Part shown: positions 1 through 5,651 of the stretch, piece by piece
How the letters are laid out: every line of letters starts with the position of its first letter
Numbering within the stretch: position 1 is the stretch's first letter
Origin: Nocardioides sp.
GTDB lineage: Bacteria; Actinomycetota; Actinomycetes; Propionibacteriales; Nocardioidaceae
Assembly: GCA_023252065.1 (NCBI GenBank)
Contig: JAHEXO010000076.1
Location: 1-7,963, forward strand
DNA length: 7,963 nucleotides
Direction: 5' to 3'
Made by a program: the position numbers and the translations under genes
The notes under the pieces: model-generated
What the model was told of the DNA's origin: nothing
What the model saw: the letters and a program-made list of their open reading frames with translations, nothing else
Databases searched by the model: none

Positions 1-777
1 ACGGTGGTCTTCATCCCGAGCAACCTCGAGCGCCCCAAGCAGGTCAACAGCGCGGTCTACACCGAGAACCTGGTGGCGGTGAAGGGCACCTACGACGACG
101 TCAACCGGCTCGCCTCCGAGATCGCGGGCGAGGAGGACGGCTGGGCGTTCGTCAACGTCAACGTCCGCCCGTTCTATGCCGAAGGGTCCAAGACCCTCGG
201 CTTCGAGATCGCCGAGCAGCTCGGCTGGCGGCTGCCCGACCAGGTCGTGATCCCGGTCGCCTCCGGGTCGCAGCTGACCAAGGTCGACAAGGCGTTCCAG
301 GAGCTCATCACCCTGGGGCTGGTGGAGGACAAGCCCTACGCCATCTTCGGCGCGCAGGCCACGGGCTGCTCGCCGGTCGCCGCGGCGTACAAGAACGGCA
401 CCGACGCCATCCGCCCGGTCAAGCCCGACACCATCGCCAAGAGCCTGGCCATCGGCAACCCGGCCGACGGCGTCTACGTGCTCGACATCTGTCGTCGTAC
501 CGGCGGCGCGGTCGAGGACGTCAGCGACGACCAGGTCCGCGAAGGCATCCTGCTGCTGGCCCGCACCGAGGGGATCTTCACCGAGACCGCCGGCGGGACG
601 ACGGTCGCCTGCCTGAAGAAGCTCGTCGAGACCGGCCGGCTCGACCCGACCCTCGAGACCGTGGTGATCAACACCGGCATGGGCCTGAAGACCCTCGACG
701 CCGTCGCCGACTCGGTCGGGCCCGCCGCCACCATCGATCCGTCGTACGCTGCCTTCACCGCCACCGGCATCGCCTGA
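1..777 (+). CDS. thrC: Threonine synthase, C-terminal part (5' end outside window)
   Basis: This is the last 258 residues of a PLP-dependent threonine synthase, which converts O-phosphohomoserine to threonine and phosphate in the cytoplasm. The frame is open from the first base, so the start and the PLP-binding lysine lie to the left of the window. What is visible is typical of the family: an EGSKTLGFEIAEQLGW block near nt 180-228, a small-residue phosphate-binding loop (PVASGSQ, about nt 253-273) after two hydrophobic residues, the GAQATGCSPV segment, an AKSLAIGNPADG segment, and the late TEGIFTETAGG and NTGMGLKTLDAV blocks. The complete protein in this subfamily is roughly 430 residues (from memory). 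The gene ends in TGA and is followed by an 81-bp gap with a large inverted repeat, then a sulfur-carrier gene on the same strand. The family is confident. Whether it makes only threonine or has another phosphohomoserine-dependent role is open. Confidence 0.88.
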   Translation, partial: TVVFIPSNLERPKQVNSAVYTENLVAVKGTYDDVNRLASEIAGEEDGWAFVNVNVRPFYAEGSKTLGFEIAEQLGWRLPDQVVIPVASGSQLTKVDKAFQELITLGLVEDKPYAIFGAQATGCSPVAAAYKNGTDAIRPVKPDTIAKSLAIGNPADGVYVLDICRRTGGAVEDVSDDQVREGILLLARTEGIFTETAGGTTVACLKKLVETGRLDPTLETVVINTGMGLKTLDAVADSVGPAATIDPSYAAFTATGIA

Positions 778-792
778 CCCCACCCACTCTGC

Positions 793-843
793 AGGTAGTC
801 CGTGACGTTCGTCAGCCGGCCTGACGAACGTCACGGACTACCT
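793..843. repeat. Perfect 23-bp inverted repeat (strong hairpin) between thrC and the sulfur-carrier gene
   Basis: Positions 793-815 and 821-843 are exact reverse complements, separated by the 5-base loop CCGGC (816-820). Each arm contains its own near-palindrome, TGACG-TT-CGTCA on the left and TGACG-AA-CGTCA on the right. As RNA it would form an uninterrupted 23-bp stem, starting 15 nt after the thrC stop and ending 4 nt before the AAGGAG ribosome site of the next gene. No T-run follows, so it is not a classical L-shaped terminator. It could be a U-tract-free terminator, an mRNA-stabilising element, a protein-binding operator or one copy of a dispersed extragenic palindrome. Confidence 0.9.
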
Positions 844-847
844 CGAG

Positions 848-853
848 AAGGAG
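848..853 (+). promoter_or_regulatory. Ribosome binding site AAGGAG fixing the sulfur-carrier start
   Basis: AAGGAG lies 5 nt upstream of the ATG at 859. It decides against the longer open frame beginning at a GTG at 802, which would start inside the inverted repeat and add 19 residues absent from this small family. Confidence 0.8.
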
Positions 854-858
854 AACCC

Positions 859-1134
859 ATGAGTGTGTCCGTCCGCATCCCCACCATCCTGCGCACCTAC
901 ACCGGTGGTGAGTCGGAGGTGTCCGCCCAGGGCGACACCCTGGCGGCGGTCCTCGACGACCTCGACAGCAGCTACTCCGGCATCAAGGGCCGGATCGTCG
1001 ACGAGAAGGGCGAGCTGCGCCGGTTCGTCAACGTCTACGTCGGCAACGACGACGTGCGCTTCCTCGACGACCTGGCCACGGCGACGCCCGAGGGCACCCA
1101 GATCTCGGTCATCCCCGCGGTGGCCGGGGGCTGA
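859..1134 (+). CDS. cysO: CysO-type ubiquitin-like sulfur carrier (MoaD/ThiS family)
   Basis: This 91-residue beta-grasp sulfur carrier ends in Gly-Gly (AVAGG). In the family the terminal glycine is adenylylated and turned into a thiocarboxylate by a MoeB/ThiF-type enzyme, and then donates sulfide. The sequence closely resembles Mycobacterium tuberculosis CysO as I remember it: an SVRIPTILRTYTGG start, GDTLAAVLDDL, the YSGI segment, RRFVNVYVGNDDVRF and the IPAVAGG tail. CysO-COSH supplies sulfur to CysM, which uses O-phosphoserine to make cysteine, and the Mec peptidase then releases the product. Neither cysM nor mec is visible here. The neighbour is thrC instead, so this may be a CysO paralogue with another partner. 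The ATG at 859 is preceded by a good AAGGAG. The stop is TGA and the next gene starts 36 bp later. The family is secure; orthology to cysO rather than a paralogue is less so. Confidence 0.87.
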   Translation: MSVSVRIPTILRTYTGGESEVSAQGDTLAAVLDDLDSSYSGIKGRIVDEKGELRRFVNVYVGNDDVRFLDDLATATPEGTQISVIPAVAGG

Positions 1135-1149
1135 CCGACCCGCTATAGG

Positions 1150-1170
1150 GCGTCGAGGGAGACTCGACGC
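1150..1170 (+). promoter_or_regulatory. Small hairpin displaying the lipase Shine-Dalgarno
   Basis: Positions 1150-1157 (GCGTCGAG) and 1163-1170 (CTCGACGC) are exact reverse complements around the loop GGAGA (1158-1162). The Shine-Dalgarno GAGGGAGA (1155-1162) is half in the stem and half in the loop, and the ATG at 1171 directly follows the stem. Such a structure could lower or modulate initiation. As DNA the same palindrome could be an operator. Only the base pairing is seen; the function is inferred. Confidence 0.5.
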
Positions 1171-1968
1171 ATGTTCAGCTCGCTGGCGCCGGCCCGCCGT
1201 CGGCTGGTGATCGGGCTCCTGGGTCTGGCCGCCTTGGCCGGGGTCGCCGGTCTCGGCACCGTGGCCGTCTCGGCGCTCGGCTCAGGTGGGAACGCCGTGT
1301 CACCGGTGGCGCAGAACGCCCAGCCACCGGTGCTGCTGGTGCCCGGGTACGGCGGCGGCACCGGTGGTCTCGACGTGCTGGCGGCGGCGTTACGGCGTAC
1401 CGGCCGGGACGTGACCGTGGTCCATCTTGCGGGCGACGGCACGGGCGACCTCCACGAGCAGGCGGCGGTGCTGCAACGCGCCGTCGAGGCCACCGGCAGC
1501 GCGTCGGTCGACATCGTCGGCTACTCGGCGGGTGGTGTCACCGCGCGCCTCTGGGCGCGGACCTACGACGGTGGCTCGGTGGCCCGGCGCATCGTGACCC
1601 TGGGCTCGCCGCAGCACGGGTCCGAGCTGGCGGGGCTGGCGAGCGACCTGGCGCCGGCGTCCTGCCCCGTCGCCTGCCGCCAGCTCGCCCCGGACAGCGA
1701 CCTCCTGCGGGAGCTCAACCGAGGCGATGAGACGCCCGCCGGACCGGCCTGGGTGTCGCTCTGGTCCACTGATGACCAGGTCTCCACGCCCCCGCAGACG
1801 GCATCTCTTTCCGGCGCCCTCGACTTCCCCGTGCAGCAGGTCTGCCCCTCCCTGCATGTCACCCACGGTGAGCTGCCGACCAGCCCGGTCGTCGCCGCGA
1901 TGGTGCGCCGCGAGCTCGGCCGCTCGACGCCGGCGGTGCCGGAGCAAGGGGTCTGCGTCAGTCGGTGA
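1171..1968 (+). CDS. Exported alpha/beta-hydrolase, class-2-type lipase/esterase
   Basis: This 265-residue protein is predicted to hydrolyse esters or lipids outside the membrane. The N-terminus has basic residues (RRR at 9-11) followed by a hydrophobic stretch of about residues 12-35, a signal peptide or signal anchor. The core starts with PPVLLVPGYGGG (52-63), the strand and oxyanion-hole region typical of lipases. The nucleophile elbow is GYSAGG with Ser119. Asp202 in STDDQV is the best acid candidate, with Asp201 the alternative. His232 in VTHGELP matches the late His-x-x-Leu-Pro pattern of the Lipase_2/EstA group. Four cysteines (165, 169, 225, 262) lie in the secreted part and could form two disulfides, as in Streptomyces relatives. 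The start has a Shine-Dalgarno inside a small hairpin. The 3' end overlaps the convergent permease gene by 11 bp. Substrate specificity cannot be read from sequence. Confidence 0.85.
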   Translation: MFSSLAPARRRLVIGLLGLAALAGVAGLGTVAVSALGSGGNAVSPVAQNAQPPVLLVPGYGGGTGGLDVLAAALRRTGRDVTVVHLAGDGTGDLHEQAAVLQRAVEATGSASVDIVGYSAGGVTARLWARTYDGGSVARRIVTLGSPQHGSELAGLASDLAPASCPVACRQLAPDSDLLRELNRGDETPAGPAWVSLWSTDDQVSTPPQTASLSGALDFPVQQVCPSLHVTHGELPTSPVVAAMVRRELGRSTPAVPEQGVCVSR

Positions 1969-2770
1969 TGTCCTTGGTGACGAAGTTCGCCCAGGCGGCA
2001 CCCAGGAAGACCACGACGTAACCGACCTGGAGGACGACGCCCAGGCCGACGTCGTGCCACAGGATCGGATCTCTGAACAGGTCGACGAACGACAGCCAGT
2101 AGCGGGTGACGAGGTAGGGCCGCAGCCCGTGCGCCGCGTCGAGGGTCAGCAGAAGCGACGACCCGATCAGCAGCGCCAGCGTGCCCATGGCGGCAGCCAG
2201 CGGCGACCGCACCATCGTGGACAGGAACAGTGCGACGGCGGCGACGCCCAGCATCGACAGGAGCGCGTAGGCGAGCGCGAGACCGGTGCGCTCGACCAGC
2301 TGCGTGGTCGTGAGCTGGGTGCCGGAGAAGGTGGTGGTGGCGACCCCGGCGTGGTGGCCGAGGAGCAGGATGCCCAGCACGTACGCCGTCGCCGCGACCA
2401 CGAGCAGCGTGAGCAGCACGAACCCCATCACCGAGACCAGCTTGGCCACAAGCAGTCGGGTGCGGCCGACGGGACGGATCAGGACATAGCGGAGGGTCCC
2501 TTGCTGCGCCTCGCCGGCGATGGTCTCGCCGGCGGCGATCGCGACCGCGGCCGGGAGGAACAGCGGCAGGATGATCGCCATCGCGGCGAGCGGGAAGAGC
2601 GCGCCGTTGGCCAGCACCGCGGAGAGGAACGCCGGGCCCGTGCCCGGCCGCGGCCCGAGGTCGGTGAGCGCCAGCAGGACGGCGACCAGCGACGGCAGCA
2701 GGTCGATGACGGCCACCGTCACCCACGTCCGCCGGCTCCGGAGCATCTTGCGCAGCTCGACCGCGATCAC
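1958..2770 (-). CDS. ABC-2 type transporter permease
   Basis: This 270-residue polytopic membrane protein is the permease half of an ABC exporter. About six hydrophobic segments are visible (roughly residues 16-37, 57-79, 108-137, 165-187, 190-211, 241-262). The stretch GETIAGEAQQGTLRYVLIRP (81-100), followed by GRTRLLVAKL, is the cytoplasmic motif of ABC-2 permeases, in which a hydrophobic segment runs into E-x-x-x-GTLR and a P-V-x-R turn. The N-terminal VELRKMLRSRRTW is the usual amphipathic lead-in. Translation starts at GTG (2768-2770), and the start overlaps the ATPase stop as GTGA, so the two are translationally coupled and almost certainly partners. I see no strong separate ribosome site. 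The stop lies inside the end of the convergent lipase gene. The transported substrate is unknown. Confidence 0.92.
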   Translation of the reverse strand: MIAVELRKMLRSRRTWVTVAVIDLLPSLVAVLLALTDLGPRPGTGPAFLSAVLANGALFPLAAMAIILPLFLPAAVAIAAGETIAGEAQQGTLRYVLIRPVGRTRLLVAKLVSVMGFVLLTLLVVAATAYVLGILLLGHHAGVATTTFSGTQLTTTQLVERTGLALAYALLSMLGVAAVALFLSTMVRSPLAAAMGTLALLIGSSLLLTLDAAHGLRPYLVTRYWLSFVDLFRDPILWHDVGLGVVLQVGYVVVFLGAAWANFVTKDITD

Positions 2771-3675
2771 GACCGGGCCACCCGGTCGGAGCCGGCCGCG
2801 GTCGCCTCGAGCACGACCTCCTCGAGGGTGCGGACCTCAGGCACGAGCATCTCGACCCGCACACCGCCGGTGACCAGCAGGGCGTTGAGCGCCGCGGCGT
2901 CCGCGTGACGGATGAAGAGGCGCCGGGCGTCGAACGAATCGACCTGGCCGTCGAGCAGCGAGCGGGCCTGCGCGACGTCGGGAGTGTGGACCTCCAGCCG
3001 CCCGGTCGGACGGCGCAGTACGTCGAGCCGCTCCTGCAGGACGAGCCGGCCGCGGTCCAGGACACCGACCCGGCCGCACATCTGCTCGATCTCGGCCAGC
3101 AGGTGCGACGACAAGAAGATCGTGGTGCCTTCCCGGTTGAGTCGGAGCAGCAGATCGCGGATCTCCCGGATGCCTTGGGGGTCCAGTCCGTTGGTCGGCT
3201 CGTCGAGGACGAGGAGGCGCGGGGAGCGCAGCAGCGCCGCGGCCAGGCCGAGCCGTTGGCGCATGCCCAGTGAGTACGCGCGGACCGGTCGCGTGTCGAC
3301 GCCGCCGAGTCCCACCTCGTCGAGCGCGTCGTCGACCCTGCCGGCCCGGCTCGCGCGCTCGCCCGCAGGTCCCATGGCGTCGAGGAGGGCGAGGTTGGCG
3401 CGACCCGAGAGTCCGTCGTAGGCCGCAGGGCCTTCGACCAGGGCGCCCACGGCCGGGAGGACGTCTCGTGCCCGGGCCGGCATGGGCTGCCCCAGCACCT
3501 CGATCGAGCCGGAGGTCGCGAGCACCAGCCCCAGCAGCATCCGCACGGTGGTCGTCTTGCCCGAGCCGTTCGGGCCCAGGAAGCCGTAGACGTCGCCCTC
3601 GGCGACGTCCAGCGCGAGATCCTCGACAGCGCGCACCGCGCCGTACCGCTTCGTGAGCCCCCTGGTCCGGATCAT
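2767..3675 (-). CDS. ABC transporter ATP-binding protein (ABC-2/DRA-type exporter)
   Basis: This 302-residue cytoplasmic ATPase energises the adjacent ABC-2 permease. All key motifs are intact: Walker A GPNGSGKT (34-41), the signature YSLGMRQR (134-141), Walker B LLVLDEP (154-160, Asp158/Glu159), the D-loop NGLD (162-165) and the switch histidine His191 in LSSHLL. The last 80 or so residues form the extra C-terminal domain common in exporters of the drug/bacitracin-resistance type. The start chosen is ATG at 3673-3675, which begins the family-like MIRTRGLTKRYG. The frame stays open far upstream to about 4419, but that part is arginine-rich shadow sequence of the upstream gene. The start overlaps the preceding stop as ATGA, and the end overlaps the permease start as GTGA. 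Because of the first overlap, an upstream nonsense codon could reduce its translation. Confidence 0.94.
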   Translation of the reverse strand: MIRTRGLTKRYGAVRAVEDLALDVAEGDVYGFLGPNGSGKTTTVRMLLGLVLATSGSIEVLGQPMPARARDVLPAVGALVEGPAAYDGLSGRANLALLDAMGPAGERASRAGRVDDALDEVGLGGVDTRPVRAYSLGMRQRLGLAAALLRSPRLLVLDEPTNGLDPQGIREIRDLLLRLNREGTTIFLSSHLLAEIEQMCGRVGVLDRGRLVLQERLDVLRRPTGRLEVHTPDVAQARSLLDGQVDSFDARRLFIRHADAAALNALLVTGGVRVEMLVPEVRTLEEVVLEATAAGSDRVARS

Positions 3676-3905
3676 GGGCGGATGCGCGCTCCCGCGACCA
3701 GGTCGTGCGCGGCGGCCACCAGCGTGTCGTCGGTGACCGTGCCGGTGACCAGCCAGGCGACGTCGAGAGACTCGGAGCCCAGCACGAGATAGACACCGAG
3801 CGGTCCCACTCGCAGCAGCGGCTGACCGTCGACCTCGCGGGCCCCGGAGGTCCTGAGCTGGTCGGCCAGGTAGCCCGCGTCCTGCGACCGCAGCGGCAGC
3901 GTCAT
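3672..3905 (-). pseudogene. Detached C-terminal part of the RseB/LolA-like protein, downstream of an amber codon
   Basis: A 77-codon open frame starts at ATG 3903-3905, but the coding frame really extends upstream without a stop to the TAG at 3957-3959, giving 17 more residues including QGAVGIYGAGLAQV. It is in the same frame as the 267-residue gene that ends at that TAG. Its content (PLRSQDAGYLADQLRTSG, a GPLGVYLVLG strand, VTGTVTDDTLVAAAHDLV) fits my memory of the C-terminal module of actinobacterial RseB/LolA-like proteins. There is no good ribosome site before the ATG. Its own stop overlaps the ATPase start as ATGA. I read it as the severed end of one 361-residue protein. An independently translated small protein is possible but poorly supported. 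Confidence 0.6.
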
Positions 3906-3956
3906 GACCTGCGCGAGCCCGGCGCCGTAGATCCCGACCGCCCCCTGCGAGGACGC

Positions 3957-3959
3957 CTA
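3957..3959 (-). other. In-frame amber codon interrupting the RseB/LolA-like gene
   Basis: On the minus strand the codons run GCG-CGG-TAG-GCG-TCC-TCG-CAG. Everything from the ATG at 4760 to the TGA at 3672 is one frame of 363 codons with this as the only internal stop. It is one substitution away from CAG, TGG, TCG, AAG or GAG. It could be a true nonsense mutation, a sequencing error or, less likely, a read-through site. Confidence 0.75.
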
Positions 3960-4760
3960 CCGCGCCAGTCCGGCGACGGTGGCCGGTGGCACCACTGGTG
4001 CGAACTGGTTGGCCGCGTCGGCGATGTCGAGCACGTCGTCCACGCTCTGGTGCACGCCCGGGGCGGGCCGGAACCTGGTGAGGCCGGCGAGGGGTCGCGC
4101 GAGGTCCACGCTGCTGAACGACGTGCTGAGCGCAGCCTGGGTCCCGGTGCCGAAGACGTCGAGGGCGAGAACCAGCCCCGTGCGCGGATCTGCCCAGAGG
4201 TCGACGTGGTCGATGCTCGTGCGCGGGTCGCTCGGCTCGAGTCGCAACCCGAGTGCGTCGTGGCCCGCGATCCGGCGAGCGGGGAGCCTGGTCACGTCGC
4301 CGGGTGCGGCATCGGTGAGGACGCGGCGCGCGAGTGCCGGCGGCAGCAGGTCGGCGTCGCGGGGCAGGCGGATCGCCGGGTCGATGCCGGTCTGGGCCTC
4401 GGCTCTCTCGTAGTCCCACCGGGTCGTGGCGTCGCCGTGGTGGAAGAGGTCGACCTCCCCGGTCGTCAGCAGCCTGTCGACCCGCCAGTCGTCGGCGCTA
4501 CGCCACCACACCCGCAGCCGGGTGTCGCTCCCGAGCAGGTCGGCGATGTCGGTGAAGTGGTCCGAGATCGGCAGTCCCAGCCGTCCCTGGACCTCGACCG
4601 TCCCGGAGTACGCCGTGTCGTCCGCGCTCCGGATCCGGCTGAGCAGGTGTCCCGCGCTCATCGGCTCGTCATGCACCGGCAGGGCGCGCACCGTCATCGG
4701 CGCCACCACGACGAAGGCAACGGCGAGCGCGACGAGGGTCCAGCGGTGGAAGGCCCGCAT
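3957..4760 (-). CDS. RseB/LolA-like secreted or membrane-tethered protein, truncated by TAG
   Basis: This 267-residue frame has an N-terminal hydrophobic segment (residues 8-26, after MRAFHRW), consistent with export or membrane anchoring. The region LLSRIRSADDTAYSGTVEVQ (39-58), followed by GRLGLP, WWRSADDWRVDRLL and WDYERAEAQ, is the pattern of the RseB/MucB N-terminal and LolA-like half-barrel found in actinobacterial proteins next to ABC-2 transporters. The second half (DALGLRLEPSDPRTSIDHVD, then LWADPRTGLVLALDVF) continues that fold. Known members sense or bind lipid-like or peptide ligands at the membrane surface; the ligand here is unknown. The frame ends at TAG, while nine other gene ends in the window use TGA, and in-frame coding resumes directly after it. 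ATG 4758-4760 lacks an obvious ribosome site, so leaderless or weak initiation is possible. It is likely cotranscribed with the ATPase and permease. Confidence 0.72.
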   Translation of the reverse strand: MRAFHRWTLVALAVAFVVVAPMTVRALPVHDEPMSAGHLLSRIRSADDTAYSGTVEVQGRLGLPISDHFTDIADLLGSDTRLRVWWRSADDWRVDRLLTTGEVDLFHHGDATTRWDYERAEAQTGIDPAIRLPRDADLLPPALARRVLTDAAPGDVTRLPARRIAGHDALGLRLEPSDPRTSIDHVDLWADPRTGLVLALDVFGTGTQAALSTSFSSVDLARPLAGLTRFRPAPGVHQSVDDVLDIADAANQFAPVVPPATVAGLAR

Positions 4761-4770
4761 GTCACGAACG

Positions 4771-4795
4771 TACGTCGTGCGCCGTCATCCGGTTC
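4771..4795 (-). promoter_or_regulatory. Possible ECF-type promoter before the RseB/LolA-like gene
   Basis: On the minus strand GAAC (4795-4792) is followed after 17 bases by CGTA (4774-4771), resembling the GGAAC / CGT(T) elements recognised by sigma-E-like factors. Transcription would begin almost at the ATG, making the message leaderless, which agrees with the missing ribosome site. The match is short and the first G of the -35 is a C, so this is only suggestive. Confidence 0.2.
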
Positions 4796-4812
4796 GATGT
4801 CGCGACTGCTGG

Positions 4813-5382
4813 TCAACCACCCGAACGGCGGGCCTTGGCGCGAGTCATGGGGATCCGTACCTCCCAGCTGTGGGCGCCGGGCTCGGCGAACCACAGCATC
4901 GCCGGCACGATCCGGATCGCCCGGAAGGCGCCGGACATCAAGAAGACGGCGAGGGGGATCTCGATCACGACCGCGGCCGCCACCGACTGCCAGAGGTCGC
5001 CCGGAGCGGCGGTCATGATGTCGAACCACGCGTCGCACAGCAGGAGCACGCCGGTGGCGACGCCGGTCAGCACGCCGAGCAGCCGGCGCTTGTACATCAG
5101 CCAGAACGTGACGGCGAACAGCGTCAGCTCGGCGATGTCGAAACCCACCCACATCAGGTCCCAGTTGCGGACGGCGTGCACGTTGGGCAGGGCGAAGGCC
5201 AGGTAGAGGATCCACGGCACCAGCAGCAGCGCCGCGACGGCGCTGAGCGCCAGCCGGAGCCGGCGCTGCCGCCGCAGGTAGGAGGGGTCGGACACGACCT
5301 CGTCGAGCGGACGCGAGAGCCTGACGATGAGGTCACGGCGATCGGTCGGCGACAACGCCGAGATCTGCTGGTCGGTGAGCAC
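4813..5382 (-). CDS. Four-helix integral membrane protein of unknown function
   Basis: This 189-residue protein has a soluble N-terminal stretch (LTDQQISALSPTDRRDLIVR, then SRPLDEVVSDPSYLRRQRR, up to residue 41) and four hydrophobic segments at about 44-66, 77-97, 100-122 and 133-152. A short tail follows with WFAEPGAHSWEVRIP and a basic end (RAKARRSGG). Trp, Asp and Phe residues in the membrane part (NWDLMWVGFD at 73-82, CDAWFD at 116-121) may be functionally important. I recognise it only as an actinobacterial hypothetical membrane protein. The start is GTG at 5380-5382; an upstream in-frame TGA about 30 bp away excludes a much longer form. It lies 52 bp upstream of the RseB/LolA-like gene on the same strand, so it may be the first gene of that operon or a separate unit. 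Coding potential is strong. Confidence 0.75.
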   Translation of the reverse strand: MLTDQQISALSPTDRRDLIVRLSRPLDEVVSDPSYLRRQRRLRLALSAVAALLLVPWILYLAFALPNVHAVRNWDLMWVGFDIAELTLFAVTFWLMYKRRLLGVLTGVATGVLLLCDAWFDIMTAAPGDLWQSVAAAVVIEIPLAVFLMSGAFRAIRIVPAMLWFAEPGAHSWEVRIPMTRAKARRSGG

Positions 5383-5651
5383 GGTCCCATCGTGCCCGGC
5401 ACACCCTCACCACGTCAGGTGGCGTGGCCCAGCGGGGGCTCACGCCGTCACACAGGCTGCGTGAGGCAGCGCCGGAGCTGGCCGACCTCCTGCACGAGGA
5501 GTCCCGAGGTCACCGGCGTCCCACGGGGCACCACCCTGGTGTCGTCGTACGCCGACCAGCCCTGAGGCTCCGGGAACGCTCCTCGCCCACGGGTCCGGGC
5601 ATCCTCCGCAAGACCGAAGCGCTCAGCCTCGCGGACCCCTAGGGTCACGGC
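5383..5651. other. Divergent intergenic region without a convincing gene
   Basis: This 269-bp stretch separates the divergently oriented membrane-protein and EXO-like/TIG genes and should hold promoters for both. Two short open frames cross it: plus 5424-5642 (72 codons) and minus 5448-5648 (about 66 codons from a GTG). Their third-position GC is near 81-82 percent overall, clearly below the real genes here, and neither has a recognised motif. The minus frame has a protein-like end (YDDTRVVPRGTPVTSGLLV) and is listed as a finding. I see no clear promoter hexamers. Confidence 0.5.
5641..5644 (+). promoter_or_regulatory. Likely Shine-Dalgarno AGGG before the EXO-like/TIG gene
   Basis: AGGG ends 7 nt before the ATG at 5652. 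It supports this start, which also places a proper signal peptide at the N-terminus. Confidence 0.5.

Noticed and set aside
793..843. Ordinary intrinsic terminator for thrC
   Set aside because: The stem is strong but no T-run follows, and the next gene is only 15 bp further on the same strand; kept as an unexplained inverted repeat.
802..858. Upstream GTG start that would lengthen the sulfur carrier by 19 residues
   Set aside because: It starts inside the inverted repeat, and the strong AAGGAG sits just before ATG 859, which gives the normal family length.
1563..3065. 500-codon minus-strand open frame crossing lipase, permease and ATPase regions
   Set aside because: Composition is Arg/Pro/Gly-rich without motifs; it is a frame shadow in high-GC DNA, while the overlapping genes carry clear family motifs.
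3957..3959. Pyrrolysine insertion at the amber codon
   Set aside because: No pyl genes are in view, such decoding is not expected in this kind of actinobacterium, and the protein family has no methylamine link. A mutation or sequencing error is far simpler.
2767..4419. Very long minus-strand open frame that would give the ATPase a 248-residue N-terminal extension
   Set aside because: The extension is arginine/proline-rich and lies antiframe to the RseB/LolA-like gene; the ATPase family begins at MIRTRGLTKRYG, where the ATGA overlap also places the start.
3705..5018. 437-codon plus-strand open frame
   Set aside because: Antisense shadow of the RseB/LolA-like and membrane-protein genes; no domain, no ribosome site, biased composition.
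5424..5642. 72-codon plus-strand open frame in the divergent gap
   Set aside because: Third-position GC is about 81 percent, well below real genes here; no motif, and it ends just before the next gene by chance.
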